Below, one piece after another: positions 7,002 to 14,521 of a stretch of 17,212 nt of DNA. This DNA comes from UBA1227 sp963629305. GTDB taxonomy: Bacteria > Bacillota > Clostridia > Oscillospirales > Acutalibacteraceae. Location of the stretch: NCBI GenBank assembly GCA_963629305.1, contig CAVGIJ010000026.1, positions 1 to 17,212 on the forward strand. The letters are read 5' to 3'. Every line of letters starts with the position of its first letter. Position 1 is the first letter of the stretch. A program made the translations under genes and the position numbers. The notes under the pieces are model-generated. The model ran no database searches, was not told the DNA's origin, and was given only the letters and a program-made list of their open reading frames with translations.

Positions 7002-8675
7002 TTATTTCCAACTTGAATTAAGATCTACTGTTCTGTTAAATATTACTTTATCTTCTGTTGAATTTTTATCTACTGTATAATAACCCTTTCTCATGAACTG
7101 GAATGTATCCCCGACTTTGAGGTTCTCAATTCCGCCTTCAATGAGTGCGCCATCCAGTATTTCAAGTGAATTCGGGTTAAGGTATTCCTTAAGTTCTTTG
7201 CTGTCATCCGACGGATTTTCAACATTGAAAAGTCTGTCATAAAGACGTACCTCAATCGGTTTTGCATCCTCAGCGCAAACCCAGTGAATTGTACCCCTCA
7301 CTTTTCTGCCATCCGGTGAATTGCCACCTTTTGAAGCAGGATCATATGTGCAGTGCAGGCAGGTTACTTGACCGTTCTCATCCTGTTCATAGCTTTGACA
7401 GGTTATAAAATATGCACCTTTAAGTCTTACTTCATTGCCCGGGAAGAGACGGAAATATTTTTTTACGGGTTCAACCATAAAGTCGTCCTGCTCAACATAG
7501 ATTTCTCGGCCAAATGTAACTTTTCTTGTTCCAAGTTCCGGTTTGTCGGGATGATACTCAACCTCAAGTTCTTCCGTCTGCCCCTCCGGATAATTATCAA
7601 TGATAACTTTAAGCGGGCGAAGAACAGTCATTACACGCGGTGCATTGACATTGAGGTTATCTCTGACACATGCTTCAAGAAGACCGAAATCAACAACACT
7701 GTATGCTTTGGAAACGCCGATTCGCTCACAAAAATCACGAATTGCGGCTGCAGGGAATCCACGCCTGCGCATTCCGCTTATCGTAACCATACGCGGGTCA
7801 TCCCAACCGTCGACATAGCCGCCGTTTACAAGGTAAAGTGAGCGGCGTTTTGAAGTTACACAATAGTTGAGATTGAGTCTTGCAAATTCTATCTGACGCG
7901 GTCTGTGCCAACCGAGAACTTCGGACACTTCACACTCATCAAGCACCCAGTCATAAAGCGGTCTGTGGTTTTCAAATTCCAGCGAACAAAGTGAATGTGT
8001 TACTCCCTCTTTTGCGTCCTCGAGCGGATGCGCGAAATCATACATAGGATAAACACACCACTTATCGCCCTGCCTATAGTGAGACAGGTGAGCAATTCTG
8101 TAAATAACAGGGTCTCTCATATTCATGTTGGGTGAACTCATATCTATCTTTGCGCGAAGAACCCTTGAACCATCGGGAAATTCACCCTTTGTCATACGTT
8201 CAAAAAGCTCAAGGTTTTCTGAGATACTTCTGTCTCTGTAAGGGCTGTTTTTTCCAGGCTCGGTAAGTGTTCCGCGGTATTCCCTCATCTCTTCGGGAGA
8301 AAGGTCACATACGAAAGCTTTTCCCTTCTTTATAAGCCTTATTGCACACTCATACATAAAGTCAAAGTAATCCGATGCATAGAGTGTCGGCGGAAGCTCC
8401 TCGTCCATTAGCCACTCAATATCATGTCTTATGGACTCTGCATACTCGACATCCTCTTTGCCGGGGTTTGTATCATCGAGACGAAGGTTACACACACCGC
8501 CGTATTTTTTTGCAGTCGTAAAGTTTATACATATTGCCTTTGCATGACCTACATGGAGGTAGCCGTTAGGCTCAGGCGGGAAACGTGTTTGAACATGGTC
8601 ATAGACACCCTCTTTTAGGTCCTCATCTATAAAGTCATGTATGAAATTGCCGATACTTTTTACTTCTTCACTCAT
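7002..8675 (-). CDS. glnS: Glutaminyl-tRNA synthetase
   Basis: This class I synthetase charges tRNA(Gln) with glutamine. It has P-P-E-P-N-G-Y-L-H-V-G-H (33-44, the HIGH motif) and V-T-S-K-R (273-277, the KMSKS counterpart), then the two beta-barrel anticodon-binding domains. The length of 557 residues is close to the E. coli enzyme. I start it at the ATG at 8673-8675, which has GGGAGA eight bases upstream and lies two bases after the gltX stop. An upstream in-frame ATG at 8690 would overlap gltX and lacks a ribosome binding site. The proofreading-free direct pathway means this organism need not rely on transamidation for Gln-tRNA; whether gatCAB also exists is not visible here. Confidence 0.94.
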   Translation of the reverse strand: MSEEVKSIGNFIHDFIDEDLKEGVYDHVQTRFPPEPNGYLHVGHAKAICINFTTAKKYGGVCNLRLDDTNPGKEDVEYAESIRHDIEWLMDEELPPTLYASDYFDFMYECAIRLIKKGKAFVCDLSPEEMREYRGTLTEPGKNSPYRDRSISENLELFERMTKGEFPDGSRVLRAKIDMSSPNMNMRDPVIYRIAHLSHYRQGDKWCVYPMYDFAHPLEDAKEGVTHSLCSLEFENHRPLYDWVLDECEVSEVLGWHRPRQIEFARLNLNYCVTSKRRSLYLVNGGYVDGWDDPRMVTISGMRRRGFPAAAIRDFCERIGVSKAYSVVDFGLLEACVRDNLNVNAPRVMTVLRPLKVIIDNYPEGQTEELEVEYHPDKPELGTRKVTFGREIYVEQDDFMVEPVKKYFRLFPGNEVRLKGAYFITCQSYEQDENGQVTCLHCTYDPASKGGNSPDGRKVRGTIHWVCAEDAKPIEVRLYDRLFNVENPSDDSKELKEYLNPNSLEILDGALIEGGIENLKVGDTFQFMRKGYYTVDKNSTEDKVIFNRTVDLNSSWK

Positions 8676-8677
8676 TT

Positions 8678-10336
8678 TTATTTCTCCCATGCGGTTATTG
8701 CCGCATCAAATCTGTTATTTATCTCTTCGTTTCCGAGCACTGCCATAATTGCATGAAGATCCGGCGTGTTGGTTCGACTTGTAAGAGCAACTCTTATAAT
8801 GGTGGATACATCGCCGACATGACCTTTGAACGCATCCGGGTTTGCCTTGTACTCCTTAACATTCGGTGTAAAGCCGAGAGGCGCACAGACATCTTTTATT
8901 TTTTGAAACCAGCTATCTTTGTCGTCGGATACATCGAATACATCCTTGTAGGCCTTTATAACCTCCACGGCATCTTTTCTGCTTATGTTTTCCGGCAATG
9001 TATCAAAGTCCGGTTTGTATGTTTCATTGTAAAAGTAGGATACATATCCGGGAACGTCAGCCCACCTTGAGATATCCTTACGGGGTTTTGAATTTTCACG
9101 GTCAATATTTAAGATATCACGGGCCTTTTGTCGATCTGATTCAATGAGGCTGTAAAACTCGGGATTATACTGTTTTGCCCACTCCTCCGTTTTTTGAAGA
9201 ACCGTGTCCGCATCCATAATCGAGATAACATTTTTCGAAATATCGTTGAGTTTTGCAAGGTCAAACAGCGCACCCGATACGCTCATTTTCTTAAGATTGA
9301 ACTGGAACTGCGAAAGCGGAGCCGTTTTGTTTGCACGTCTCCAATCCTCAAAGTTTGAGTTCGCAAGTGTCAGAAGATACTCAAGAACCGATTCTTTAGG
9401 GAAGCCCTCCTCGGCATAATATTCAACTGCTGCCTCCGGATCTTTTCTCTTTGAAAGCTTGCGCTTGTTTCCGTTGTCAAGCTTCATTATCGGGGCAATA
9501 TGCGCATATTTCGGAACTTTAAAACCACAGCACTTGAAAAGTTGAATATGCGTCGGAACGGATGAAATCCACTCATCTCCCCTTACAACATGTGTTGTCC
9601 TCATAAGGTGGTCGTCTACACAATGTGCAAAATGGTATGTAGGTATGCCGTCAGTTTTTAAAAGAACAACATCTGTCATATTTTCGGGCATTTCTATCTT
9701 GCCCTTTATCATGTCATCAAACACTATCTTGCCGTCGGGGCGGCCGGGGCTTTTAAGCCTTAACACATACGGGACTCCCCGCTCAACCTTGTCCTGTATC
9801 TCTTCAAATGAGAGATTTCTGCACTTTGCATACTCACCATAATATCCCGGAGTAACACCGTTTGCCTCCTGAGACGCGCGGAGTTCCTCAAGCTCGTCAG
9901 CGGTGCAGAAGCAAGGGTACGCAAGACCTTGTTCCACAAGGTACTTTGCGAAGCAATGATAAATGTCTGCACGCTTTGACTGCGTATAAGGCCCGAAATC
10001 CCCGGCCTCACTGTCAAAGCCGGTAATTCCTTCTTCAACGTCAATTCCGAAGTCATGCAAACCCTTTATTATTCCGGTTACACCGTCTTCGACTTCTCTC
10101 TTTTTATCCGTATCCTCTATTCGAAGAAAGAACGCGCCGCCGGAAACATCGGCCGTAAGTTTTGCTACCAAGGCAGCAAAAAGCCCACCAATATGGAGAT
10201 ATCCCGTCGGGCTTGGGGCAAATCTCGTTACTCTCGCCCCCTCCGGCAAGTCTCTTTCACCGTATTTGTTTTCATAAAAATCAGGTGTCTCATTTACACC
10301 GGGAAACAAAAGCTTCGCAAGCCTTGAGTAGTCCAT
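8678..10336 (-). CDS. gltX: Glutamyl-tRNA synthetase (long clostridial type)
   Basis: This class I synthetase charges tRNA with glutamate. It shows P-S-P-T-G-Y-L-H-I-G-G (41-51, the HIGH motif) and K-L-S-K-R (293-297, the KMSKS motif). A zinc-type C-x-C (142 and 144) with Y169 and C172 is also present. At 552 residues it is longer than the usual 470-490, with an extended C-terminal anticodon-binding region, a form known in Clostridium. The start is the ATG at 10334-10336, preceded by GGAGAGG five bases upstream. A longer frame back to 10402 begins upstream of the predicted transcription start and is rejected. It is the first gene of the gltX-glnS-metY-metA run and ends two bases before glnS. 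Confidence 0.93.
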   Translation of the reverse strand: MDYSRLAKLLFPGVNETPDFYENKYGERDLPEGARVTRFAPSPTGYLHIGGLFAALVAKLTADVSGGAFFLRIEDTDKKREVEDGVTGIIKGLHDFGIDVEEGITGFDSEAGDFGPYTQSKRADIYHCFAKYLVEQGLAYPCFCTADELEELRASQEANGVTPGYYGEYAKCRNLSFEEIQDKVERGVPYVLRLKSPGRPDGKIVFDDMIKGKIEMPENMTDVVLLKTDGIPTYHFAHCVDDHLMRTTHVVRGDEWISSVPTHIQLFKCCGFKVPKYAHIAPIMKLDNGNKRKLSKRKDPEAAVEYYAEEGFPKESVLEYLLTLANSNFEDWRRANKTAPLSQFQFNLKKMSVSGALFDLAKLNDISKNVISIMDADTVLQKTEEWAKQYNPEFYSLIESDRQKARDILNIDRENSKPRKDISRWADVPGYVSYFYNETYKPDFDTLPENISRKDAVEVIKAYKDVFDVSDDKDSWFQKIKDVCAPLGFTPNVKEYKANPDAFKGHVGDVSTIIRVALTSRTNTPDLHAIMAVLGNEEINNRFDAAITAWEK

Positions 10337-10384
10337 CTTTTCCTCTCCTAAATCATCAAAATTTCCCTTATCAATTAACTTATA

Positions 10385-10413
10385 ATTATAAAGTATCAAC
10401 ATTACTTTGTAAA
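10385..10413 (-). promoter_or_regulatory. Promoter of the gltX-glnS-metY-metA operon
   Basis: On the minus strand TTTACA (10408-10413) and TATAAT (10385-10390) are 17 bp apart. The implied leader to the gltX ATG is only about 40 bases, too short for a T-box or a SAM riboswitch. Confidence 0.7.
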
Positions 10414-10420
10414 GGATTTA

Positions 10421-10451
10421 AAAGAAAACGCCCGCTTTTCACGGACGTTTT
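10421..10451 (-). terminator. Intrinsic terminator of the flavoprotein gene
   Basis: Read on the minus strand, a 10-bp stem with one G-U pair (10442-10451 with 10425-10434) closes a 7-base loop. The T-rich 3' arm and the T run at 10423-10421 follow. It separates the flavoprotein gene from the gltX promoter directly downstream. Confidence 0.7.
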
Positions 10452-10482
10452 CAAAATTAGATTTTATTTGATAAAAAACTGC

Positions 10483-11850
10483 TTATTCACCTTTACCCAT
10501 AGCTTTAAGTCTGTGAGTAAATACAGCATCATATGCCTTTGCCCATTTCTTTACTGCGAAACGGCTGTAATGCCTTGGAAGGAACTGTTCAACTGCAAGA
10601 CATGCAACTATGTCAGCTACAACACCTATTCCTTTCTTCGTAAGGTCTTTATCCTTTAAGAGCGTTGCACCTCTCTTCGGAAGGTTAGGGTCAAAGTGAA
10701 GGAATTTCCAAAGACTTGTATGGTTTGCTGTGATGGTCATCTCATAGTGTGTAAGAAGTCCTTCGTTTATTGCATAAGCGATCTGATCCTGTGAAACTCT
10801 TGTAAGAAGAAGTTTTGCAAGAGCAAGCGGTGCAATATTTTTACCCATCTTCTGATAATAGTTATACTGATAATCCCAGAGTGTTTCAGCTGAATATGTC
10901 TCTGTCTTATCAGCAATAATTGTATCTGCGAGAATCTTGGAGTTCTTTATAGCATTACCTATACCCGAACCGATAATAGGAACAGTCATGAATGCCGAGT
11001 CACCTATTGCTGCGTATCCGTCGGCAACCATGATAGAAAGAGGCTGACGTACCGGAATAAGAACGAACTGTCCTCCGCGAAGAAGCTTTGTTCCAAGCTG
11101 CGGATTTGTTTTTCTGTAACGGTCGGCAATTTCCTCAACTTCCTCAATAGTAAGAGGATCCATATGACCGATAAGAAGATCTGAAAATGTATCTTCTGTC
11201 GCAATCCAGCCAATACCTATGGACTCTGAATCAGGATAGAGCATTACCTTGTACTTGTCCTCTACCGTGCTTGGGTCAACGGGAAGATCATAAAATGCAC
11301 GGTAAACATAGAACTTTTCACCCCAAAGCGGATGCTTTTGAATACCGAGACAATCAGGAAGATTTTGGCGTACAGGTGATTCCGCACCGCATGCGTCAAT
11401 AACCATGTCACCGAGGATATCTCCCTTATTTGTTTTGATACCTATTACACGATCGCCGGCCATAACAGGTCCGTCAATGTTTACACCGTACTCAAACTTT
11501 GCCCCGTTTGACTCGGCAAAGTTTATGAGAAGATCATAGATGTCTCTGCGCTCCATCTTTATCTCCATCTCATTTGGGTCGTTTGGAACTCTCTGACGAA
11601 TCTTTGTGCTGTCCGGTGTGTCAGGTCCGAAGAATGTCATGTCAATCTTCCATTCCCATTTTCCGTCTGCAGGACGCGGGCAACCCACAACGTCGAGTGC
11701 CTTAGGATCAAAGATGTCTGTCCAGTCATATCCGAGCTTTCCTTTTTCTCCGCGCTCATAGACCGTAACATCATATCCCGCTTTGGCAAGAAGAGCAGCA
11801 GCGGTAATTCCGCCGTGTCCTGCTCCTGCAACAATAATTTTCTTTCCCAT
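10483..11850 (-). CDS. FAD-dependent oxidoreductase, geranylgeranyl-reductase-like
   Basis: This 455-residue flavoprotein has the p-hydroxybenzoate-hydroxylase fold. The dinucleotide-binding motif is G-A-G-H-G-G (9-14), followed by the acidic end of the second strand (Y-E-R). The second FAD motif is G-D-S-A-F-M-T-V-P-I-I-G-S-G-I-G (283-298), typical of geranylgeranyl reductase and related enzymes. The C-terminal 150 residues show no motif I can name. In a strict anaerobe a reductase role is more plausible than a monooxygenase; the substrate is unknown. The start is the ATG at 11848-11850 with GAGGTGAT upstream; a GTG at 11880 would add ten residues but has no better signal. It is monocistronic, with its own promoter and terminator. 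Confidence 0.75.
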   Translation of the reverse strand: MGKKIIVAGAGHGGITAAALLAKAGYDVTVYERGEKGKLGYDWTDIFDPKALDVVGCPRPADGKWEWKIDMTFFGPDTPDSTKIRQRVPNDPNEMEIKMERRDIYDLLINFAESNGAKFEYGVNIDGPVMAGDRVIGIKTNKGDILGDMVIDACGAESPVRQNLPDCLGIQKHPLWGEKFYVYRAFYDLPVDPSTVEDKYKVMLYPDSESIGIGWIATEDTFSDLLIGHMDPLTIEEVEEIADRYRKTNPQLGTKLLRGGQFVLIPVRQPLSIMVADGYAAIGDSAFMTVPIIGSGIGNAIKNSKILADTIIADKTETYSAETLWDYQYNYYQKMGKNIAPLALAKLLLTRVSQDQIAYAINEGLLTHYEMTITANHTSLWKFLHFDPNLPKRGATLLKDKDLTKKGIGVVADIVACLAVEQFLPRHYSRFAVKKWAKAYDAVFTHRLKAMGKGE

Positions 11851-11899
11851 AATTATCACCTCTATAATATTTTCTTTCACGAATCATGTAGTATTTTTT

Positions 11900-11927
11900 A
11901 TTCTACCATAATGCGCTTGCAATTCAA
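11900..11927 (-). promoter_or_regulatory. Promoter of the flavoprotein gene
   Basis: On the minus strand TTGAAT (11922-11927) and TAGAAT (11900-11905) are 16 bp apart. Its -35 box touches the -35 box of the divergent phosphatase promoter. Confidence 0.5.
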
Positions 11928-11946
11928 ATAAAAACTTGTGTATACT
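11917..11946 (+). promoter_or_regulatory. Promoter of the tyrosine phosphatase gene
   Basis: TTGCAA (11917-11922) and TATACT (11941-11946) are 18 bp apart. The predicted start near 11953 leaves a leader of about 20 bases. Confidence 0.5.
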
Positions 11947-11972
11947 GTACATATATTTTACACACGGAGCAA

Positions 11973-12746
11973 ATGTTTTTTATGATTAAAAGAAAAAAAT
12001 CAACATTTACAAACTTCAGAGACATGGGTGACGCCGAAGATAGATACATTGAAAAAGGCAAAATATTCCGCTCCTCAAAACCTGCCGACCTTGCAAAAGA
12101 GGATAAGCTACTCATTGAATCGCTCAAACTTGACTCCATTGTGGATTTGCGCTCAAAGGGTGAAATAAGAGAAAAGCCGGACTTTGTACCTAAAGGTACA
12201 AAGTACATACATGCACCTGTTTTCAGTGACAAAGATTTCCCCCTTATAGTTGTGACAAAGGTTGCGAAGCTCAAGGCATTTTTGATAAGGAACAAAGAGG
12301 GCGGACTTATCAAAAAAGACAAGTTTGAATCGTACCTTGCAATGATTGACAGCTATGCGTATGAAGAAATCTTCAAATGTATGGACCGCGGTGAGACATT
12401 TCTTTTTCATTGTACCGAGGGTAAAGACCGCACCGGTATCGCAGCCGCGCTTATAGAACTTTCACTCGGAAGGACACGCAAAGAGGCACTGCACGAGTAT
12501 CTTGAATCAGACAAATTCAGGCCGAATAAGAACCGCGACTATCTCTATAAAATAGGGGTGCCAAAAGAATTTGTACAAGAAATTAATTATTGTGAACAGG
12601 TTCACGAGGAACTTTTCAACCTTGCGCTTGACTATGCCGAAGAAAAATACGGAAGCATAGATAACTACCTTGAAAAACATTTTGGGGTCACAAAGGAGAG
12701 GCGCCTTAAGTGGCAAAAAATTTACGGAGGAAAGATTCATGAGTGA
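11973..12746 (+). CDS. Tyrosine-protein phosphatase (Y_phosphatase3 type)
   Basis: This 257-residue cysteine phosphatase carries the signature H-C-T-E-G-K-D-R-T-G (146-155), with nucleophile C147 and phosphate-binding R153. The N-F-R-D-M-G (14-19), I-F-R-S-S (31-35) and V-D-L-R-S-K-G-E-I (57-65) elements are typical of bacterial phosphatases of this group, which act on phosphotyrosine or phosphoinositides. It has no signal peptide, so it is probably cytosolic. GGAG at 11966-11969 is 3 bases before the first ATG and 12 before a second ATG at 11982, so the true start could be residue 4. Its last eight bases overlap the next gene, which suggests coupled translation. Confidence 0.85.
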   Translation: MFFMIKRKKSTFTNFRDMGDAEDRYIEKGKIFRSSKPADLAKEDKLLIESLKLDSIVDLRSKGEIREKPDFVPKGTKYIHAPVFSDKDFPLIVVTKVAKLKAFLIRNKEGGLIKKDKFESYLAMIDSYAYEEIFKCMDRGETFLFHCTEGKDRTGIAAALIELSLGRTRKEALHEYLESDKFRPNKNRDYLYKIGVPKEFVQEINYCEQVHEELFNLALDYAEEKYGSIDNYLEKHFGVTKERRLKWQKIYGGKIHE

Positions 12747-13200
12747 GGAAAACAAGAAGAAGTCAAAAAAAGCTATTATTTTCACCATATGTATTGTTAT
12801 TGCGGCAGCACTTTCGGTATTCTTAGTCTCTACACTTGTCACGGGAAATTCTTCAAATAACAACAAAAACGCGCTTGACAACAATAACACAACTGAGAGC
12901 CCTTCATCAACTGAGAGTAACACAGCACCGGCAAACGGACCGATAGAGGAGAAAAACGGCCTTACACTCAATTTATATGTGGGTCACGGTCTTGACGGTT
13001 CTTCATACGGAACAGAGGAAATTTTCTCAACGATGAAAAGCTCTACGCTCCCAACATACGGAGAATGCTTTATCGTTGCTGTAAACAATGAGATAACCGG
13101 TGAGGTAATAAAAATTTTCAGCGCAACGGGATACGAACTTAAAATGGCCTTCGCAGGCAACTCGCTTGACGATGTACTTGAAAAGTTTGACATCAACTGA
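12739..13200 (+). CDS. Small membrane-anchored protein of unknown function
   Basis: I do not recognise a family. The 153-residue product begins with a lysine-rich cytoplasmic tail, then one hydrophobic helix (about 12-34, A-I-I-F-T-I-C-I-V-I-A-A-A-L). A low-complexity Asn/Ser/Thr/Glu linker follows (about 36-66), and then a compact C-terminal domain of about 80 residues (70-153) rich in beta-forming residues. The arrangement suggests an extracytoplasmic domain tethered to the membrane by an uncleaved signal anchor; there is no lipobox cysteine. The start is the ATG at 12739, with GGAGG (12726-12730) eight bases upstream and inside the phosphatase gene. A longer frame from 12670 is not supported. 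Confidence 0.75.
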   Translation: MSEENKKKSKKAIIFTICIVIAAALSVFLVSTLVTGNSSNNNKNALDNNNTTESPSSTESNTAPANGPIEEKNGLTLNLYVGHGLDGSSYGTEEIFSTMKSSTLPTYGECFIVAVNNEITGEVIKIFSATGYELKMAFAGNSLDDVLEKFDIN

Positions 13201-13223
13201 CAATCATACTTATAAGGAAAAGC

Positions 13224-13249
13224 AGCCGACAGTAATGAAACTGTCGGCT
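13224..13249. terminator. Hairpin after the membrane-anchored protein gene
   Basis: A perfect 9-bp stem (AGCCGACAG, 13224-13232, with CTGTCGGCT, 13241-13249) encloses an 8-base loop, 23 bases after the stop. No strong T tract follows on either strand, so it may be a weak terminator or an mRNA 3' stabiliser. Confidence 0.45.
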
Positions 13250-13307
13250 ACAAAATTTAAATCATTTTTAACAAAACAAGTTGTAATACTAAAAAGTCCT
13301 TGTAATA

Positions 13308-13338
13308 AAAAATTCCCGGAAAAAATCCGGGAATTTTT
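13308..13338 (-). terminator. Intrinsic terminator after rplL (bidirectional)
   Basis: A perfect 13-bp stem (13308-13320 with 13326-13338) with a five-base loop has a GC core and A/T flanks that give T runs on both strands. It lies 18 bases past the rplL stop and closes the ribosomal cluster. It would also stop transcription coming from the phosphatase side. Confidence 0.85.
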
Positions 13339-13356
13339 ATCTTTAAGTAATTATAA

Positions 13357-13734
13357 TTACTTAAGTTCAACCTTAGCGCCAACTTCTTCAAGTTTAGCCT
13401 TAGCTGCTTCTGCGTCATCCTTAGAAGCTGCTTCCTTGATGGTCTTTGGAGCACCGTCAACGAGAGCCTTTGCCTCTGCAAGTCCAAGACCTGTGATCTC
13501 ACGAACAGCCTTGATAACCTTGATCTTTTCAGCGCCAACTTCTGCAAGTACAACGTCGAACTCTGTCTTCTCCTCAGCAGCTGCTGCACTGCCTGCTGCC
13601 GGACCTGCTACTGCTACTGCAGCTGCAGCTGAAACACCGAATTCTTCCTCTACTGCGTGTACGAGCTCTGAAAGCTCAAGAACTGACATAGTTTTAATCT
13701 CTTCAAGAAGAGCTGTTACTTTCTCTGAAGCCAT
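13357..13734 (-). CDS. rplL: 50S ribosomal protein L7/L12
   Basis: This is the stalk protein that recruits translation GTPases to the ribosome. Its 125 residues show the N-terminal dimerisation region (S-V-L-E-L-S-E-L-V), an alanine-rich flexible hinge (about 36-54) and the globular C-terminal domain. That domain carries K-I-x-V-I-K-A-V-R-E-I-T-G-L-G-L-A-E-A-K-A-L-V, the factor-binding helices. It is 42 bases downstream of rplJ, whose product binds L12 dimers. A strong terminator follows directly; rpoB is not the next gene. Confidence 0.97.
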   Translation of the reverse strand: MASEKVTALLEEIKTMSVLELSELVHAVEEEFGVSAAAAVAVAGPAAGSAAAAEEKTEFDVVLAEVGAEKIKVIKAVREITGLGLAEAKALVDGAPKTIKEAASKDDAEAAKAKLEEVGAKVELK

Positions 13735-13776
13735 TTTTATTTTCCTCCATTATAAAAAATTTGATTTTGTTTTTAA

Positions 13777-14322
13777 TTATTCTGCTGCCGGGGCTGCTTC
13801 CTCTGCTGGAGCCTCTGCCGGAGCTGCTTCTCCGTCCTTATCTACAACTGCCTGAATAACACGGGCAAATGCTGCGATAGGAGCGTTGAATGCGTTGCAA
13901 ACAGTTGCAAGAAGGATATCCTTCGGCGGAAGTGCTGCAAGACTATTGATAGTTTCAATGTCTACTACCGCACCATCCATGTAACCACTCTTGATGTTGA
14001 AACCTTCGTGGCCGTCAGCAAACTTCTTAAGCACTCTTGCTGCTGCAACTTGATCATTGTTGCTGATTGCAATAGCTGTTGTTCCGTTGAGAACGTCATC
14101 AAGACCTGTAAGTCCTGCCTCATCTGCTGCTCTCTTGAGTAATGTGTTCTTTACAACCTTATACTCAACATCTTCAGCACGAAGATCAGCACGAAGTTTT
14201 GTGTCGTCAGCAACTGAAACACCACTGTATTCTACGATAACACCTGCTACCGATGCATTGAGTTTTTCAACGAGCTCGGCAACAGCCTGCTTTTTTGCTT
14301 CAAGTACCTTTTCGCTTGGCAA
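13777..14322 (-). CDS. rplJ: 50S ribosomal protein L10
   Basis: L10 is the base of the ribosomal stalk, anchoring L7/L12 dimers to 23S rRNA. This 181-residue protein has the conserved N-terminal RNA-binding domain (V-x-V-E-Y-S-G-V-S-V, T-x-L-R-A-D-L-R, K-V-V-K-N-T-L-L-K-R-A) and an acidic, alanine-rich C-terminus (E-E-A-A-P-A-A-E) after the L12-binding helix. The start is a TTG at 14320-14322, with the ribosome binding site AGGGAGGTG upstream. It has its own promoter and an L10-leader-like RNA, so it can be expressed and autoregulated apart from rplKA. Confidence 0.96.
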   Translation of the reverse strand: MPSEKVLEAKKQAVAELVEKLNASVAGVIVEYSGVSVADDTKLRADLRAEDVEYKVVKNTLLKRAADEAGLTGLDDVLNGTTAIAISNNDQVAAARVLKKFADGHEGFNIKSGYMDGAVVDIETINSLAALPPKDILLATVCNAFNAPIAAFARVIQAVVDKDGEAAPAEAPAEEAAPAAE

Positions 14323-14347
14323 AATAATTCACCTCCCTGAATATTTA

Positions 14348-14378
14348 AAGCCCTTCCTCACACGTCGAGGAAGGGCTT
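14348..14378 (-). promoter_or_regulatory. Attenuator-like hairpin in the rplJ leader
   Basis: A perfect 12-bp stem (14367-14378 with 14348-14359) with a 7-base loop sits about 20 bases before the rplJ ribosome binding site. Only a weak run (CTTTAAATATT) follows on the minus strand, so a conditional terminator or a structural element are both possible. Confidence 0.5.
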
Positions 14379-14404
14379 GACAACATAATATGTTTTCGAG
14401 CGTC

Positions 14405-14474
14405 ATTCCTCGGTAGGTAAGGAGAACCTGTTACGTCTCAAAAGAGACACCTACTGTCTTAGGTAATAAACAGC
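14405..14474 (-). ncRNA. L10-leader-like autoregulatory RNA
   Basis: Between the promoter and rplJ lies a structured leader. On the plus strand GTAGGT (14413-14418) pairs with ACCTAC (14449-14454). Inside are a GTCTC/GAGAC hairpin (14435-14439 with 14444-14448, AAAA loop) and a short AGG/CCT helix (14420-14422 with 14427-14429). The sequence blocks AGACAGTAGGTG and ACCTACCGAGG and their position match the bacterial L10 leader (bound by the L10-L12 complex). I inferred this by eye; no covariance model was run. Confidence 0.65.
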
Positions 14475-14480
14475 ATTAGT

Positions 14481-14509
14481 ATACTAACACACGGAAAATT
14501 CCATGTCAA
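14481..14509 (-). promoter_or_regulatory. Promoter of rplJ-rplL
   Basis: On the minus strand a perfect TTGACA (14504-14509) and TAGTAT (14481-14486) are 17 bp apart, immediately downstream of the rplA stop. It lets the L10-L12 unit be transcribed independently of rplK-rplA. Confidence 0.75.
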
Positions 14510-14521
14510 GTACAAAATAAA

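Noticed and set aside
8676..8690. Upstream ATG for glnS overlapping gltX
   Set aside because: It has no ribosome binding site, whereas the ATG at 8675 has GGGAGA eight bases upstream and two-base spacing from gltX.
10337..10402. N-terminal extension of gltX by 22 residues
   Set aside because: The extra start lies upstream of the predicted transcription start, inside the promoter, and has no ribosome binding site; the ATG at 10336 has a strong GGAGAGG.
13166..13855. Plus-strand Ala/Ser-rich frame antisense to rplL and rplJ
   Set aside because: It is a shadow of the alanine-rich L7/L12 hinge and L10 tail on the opposite strand, and it runs across a terminator hairpin.
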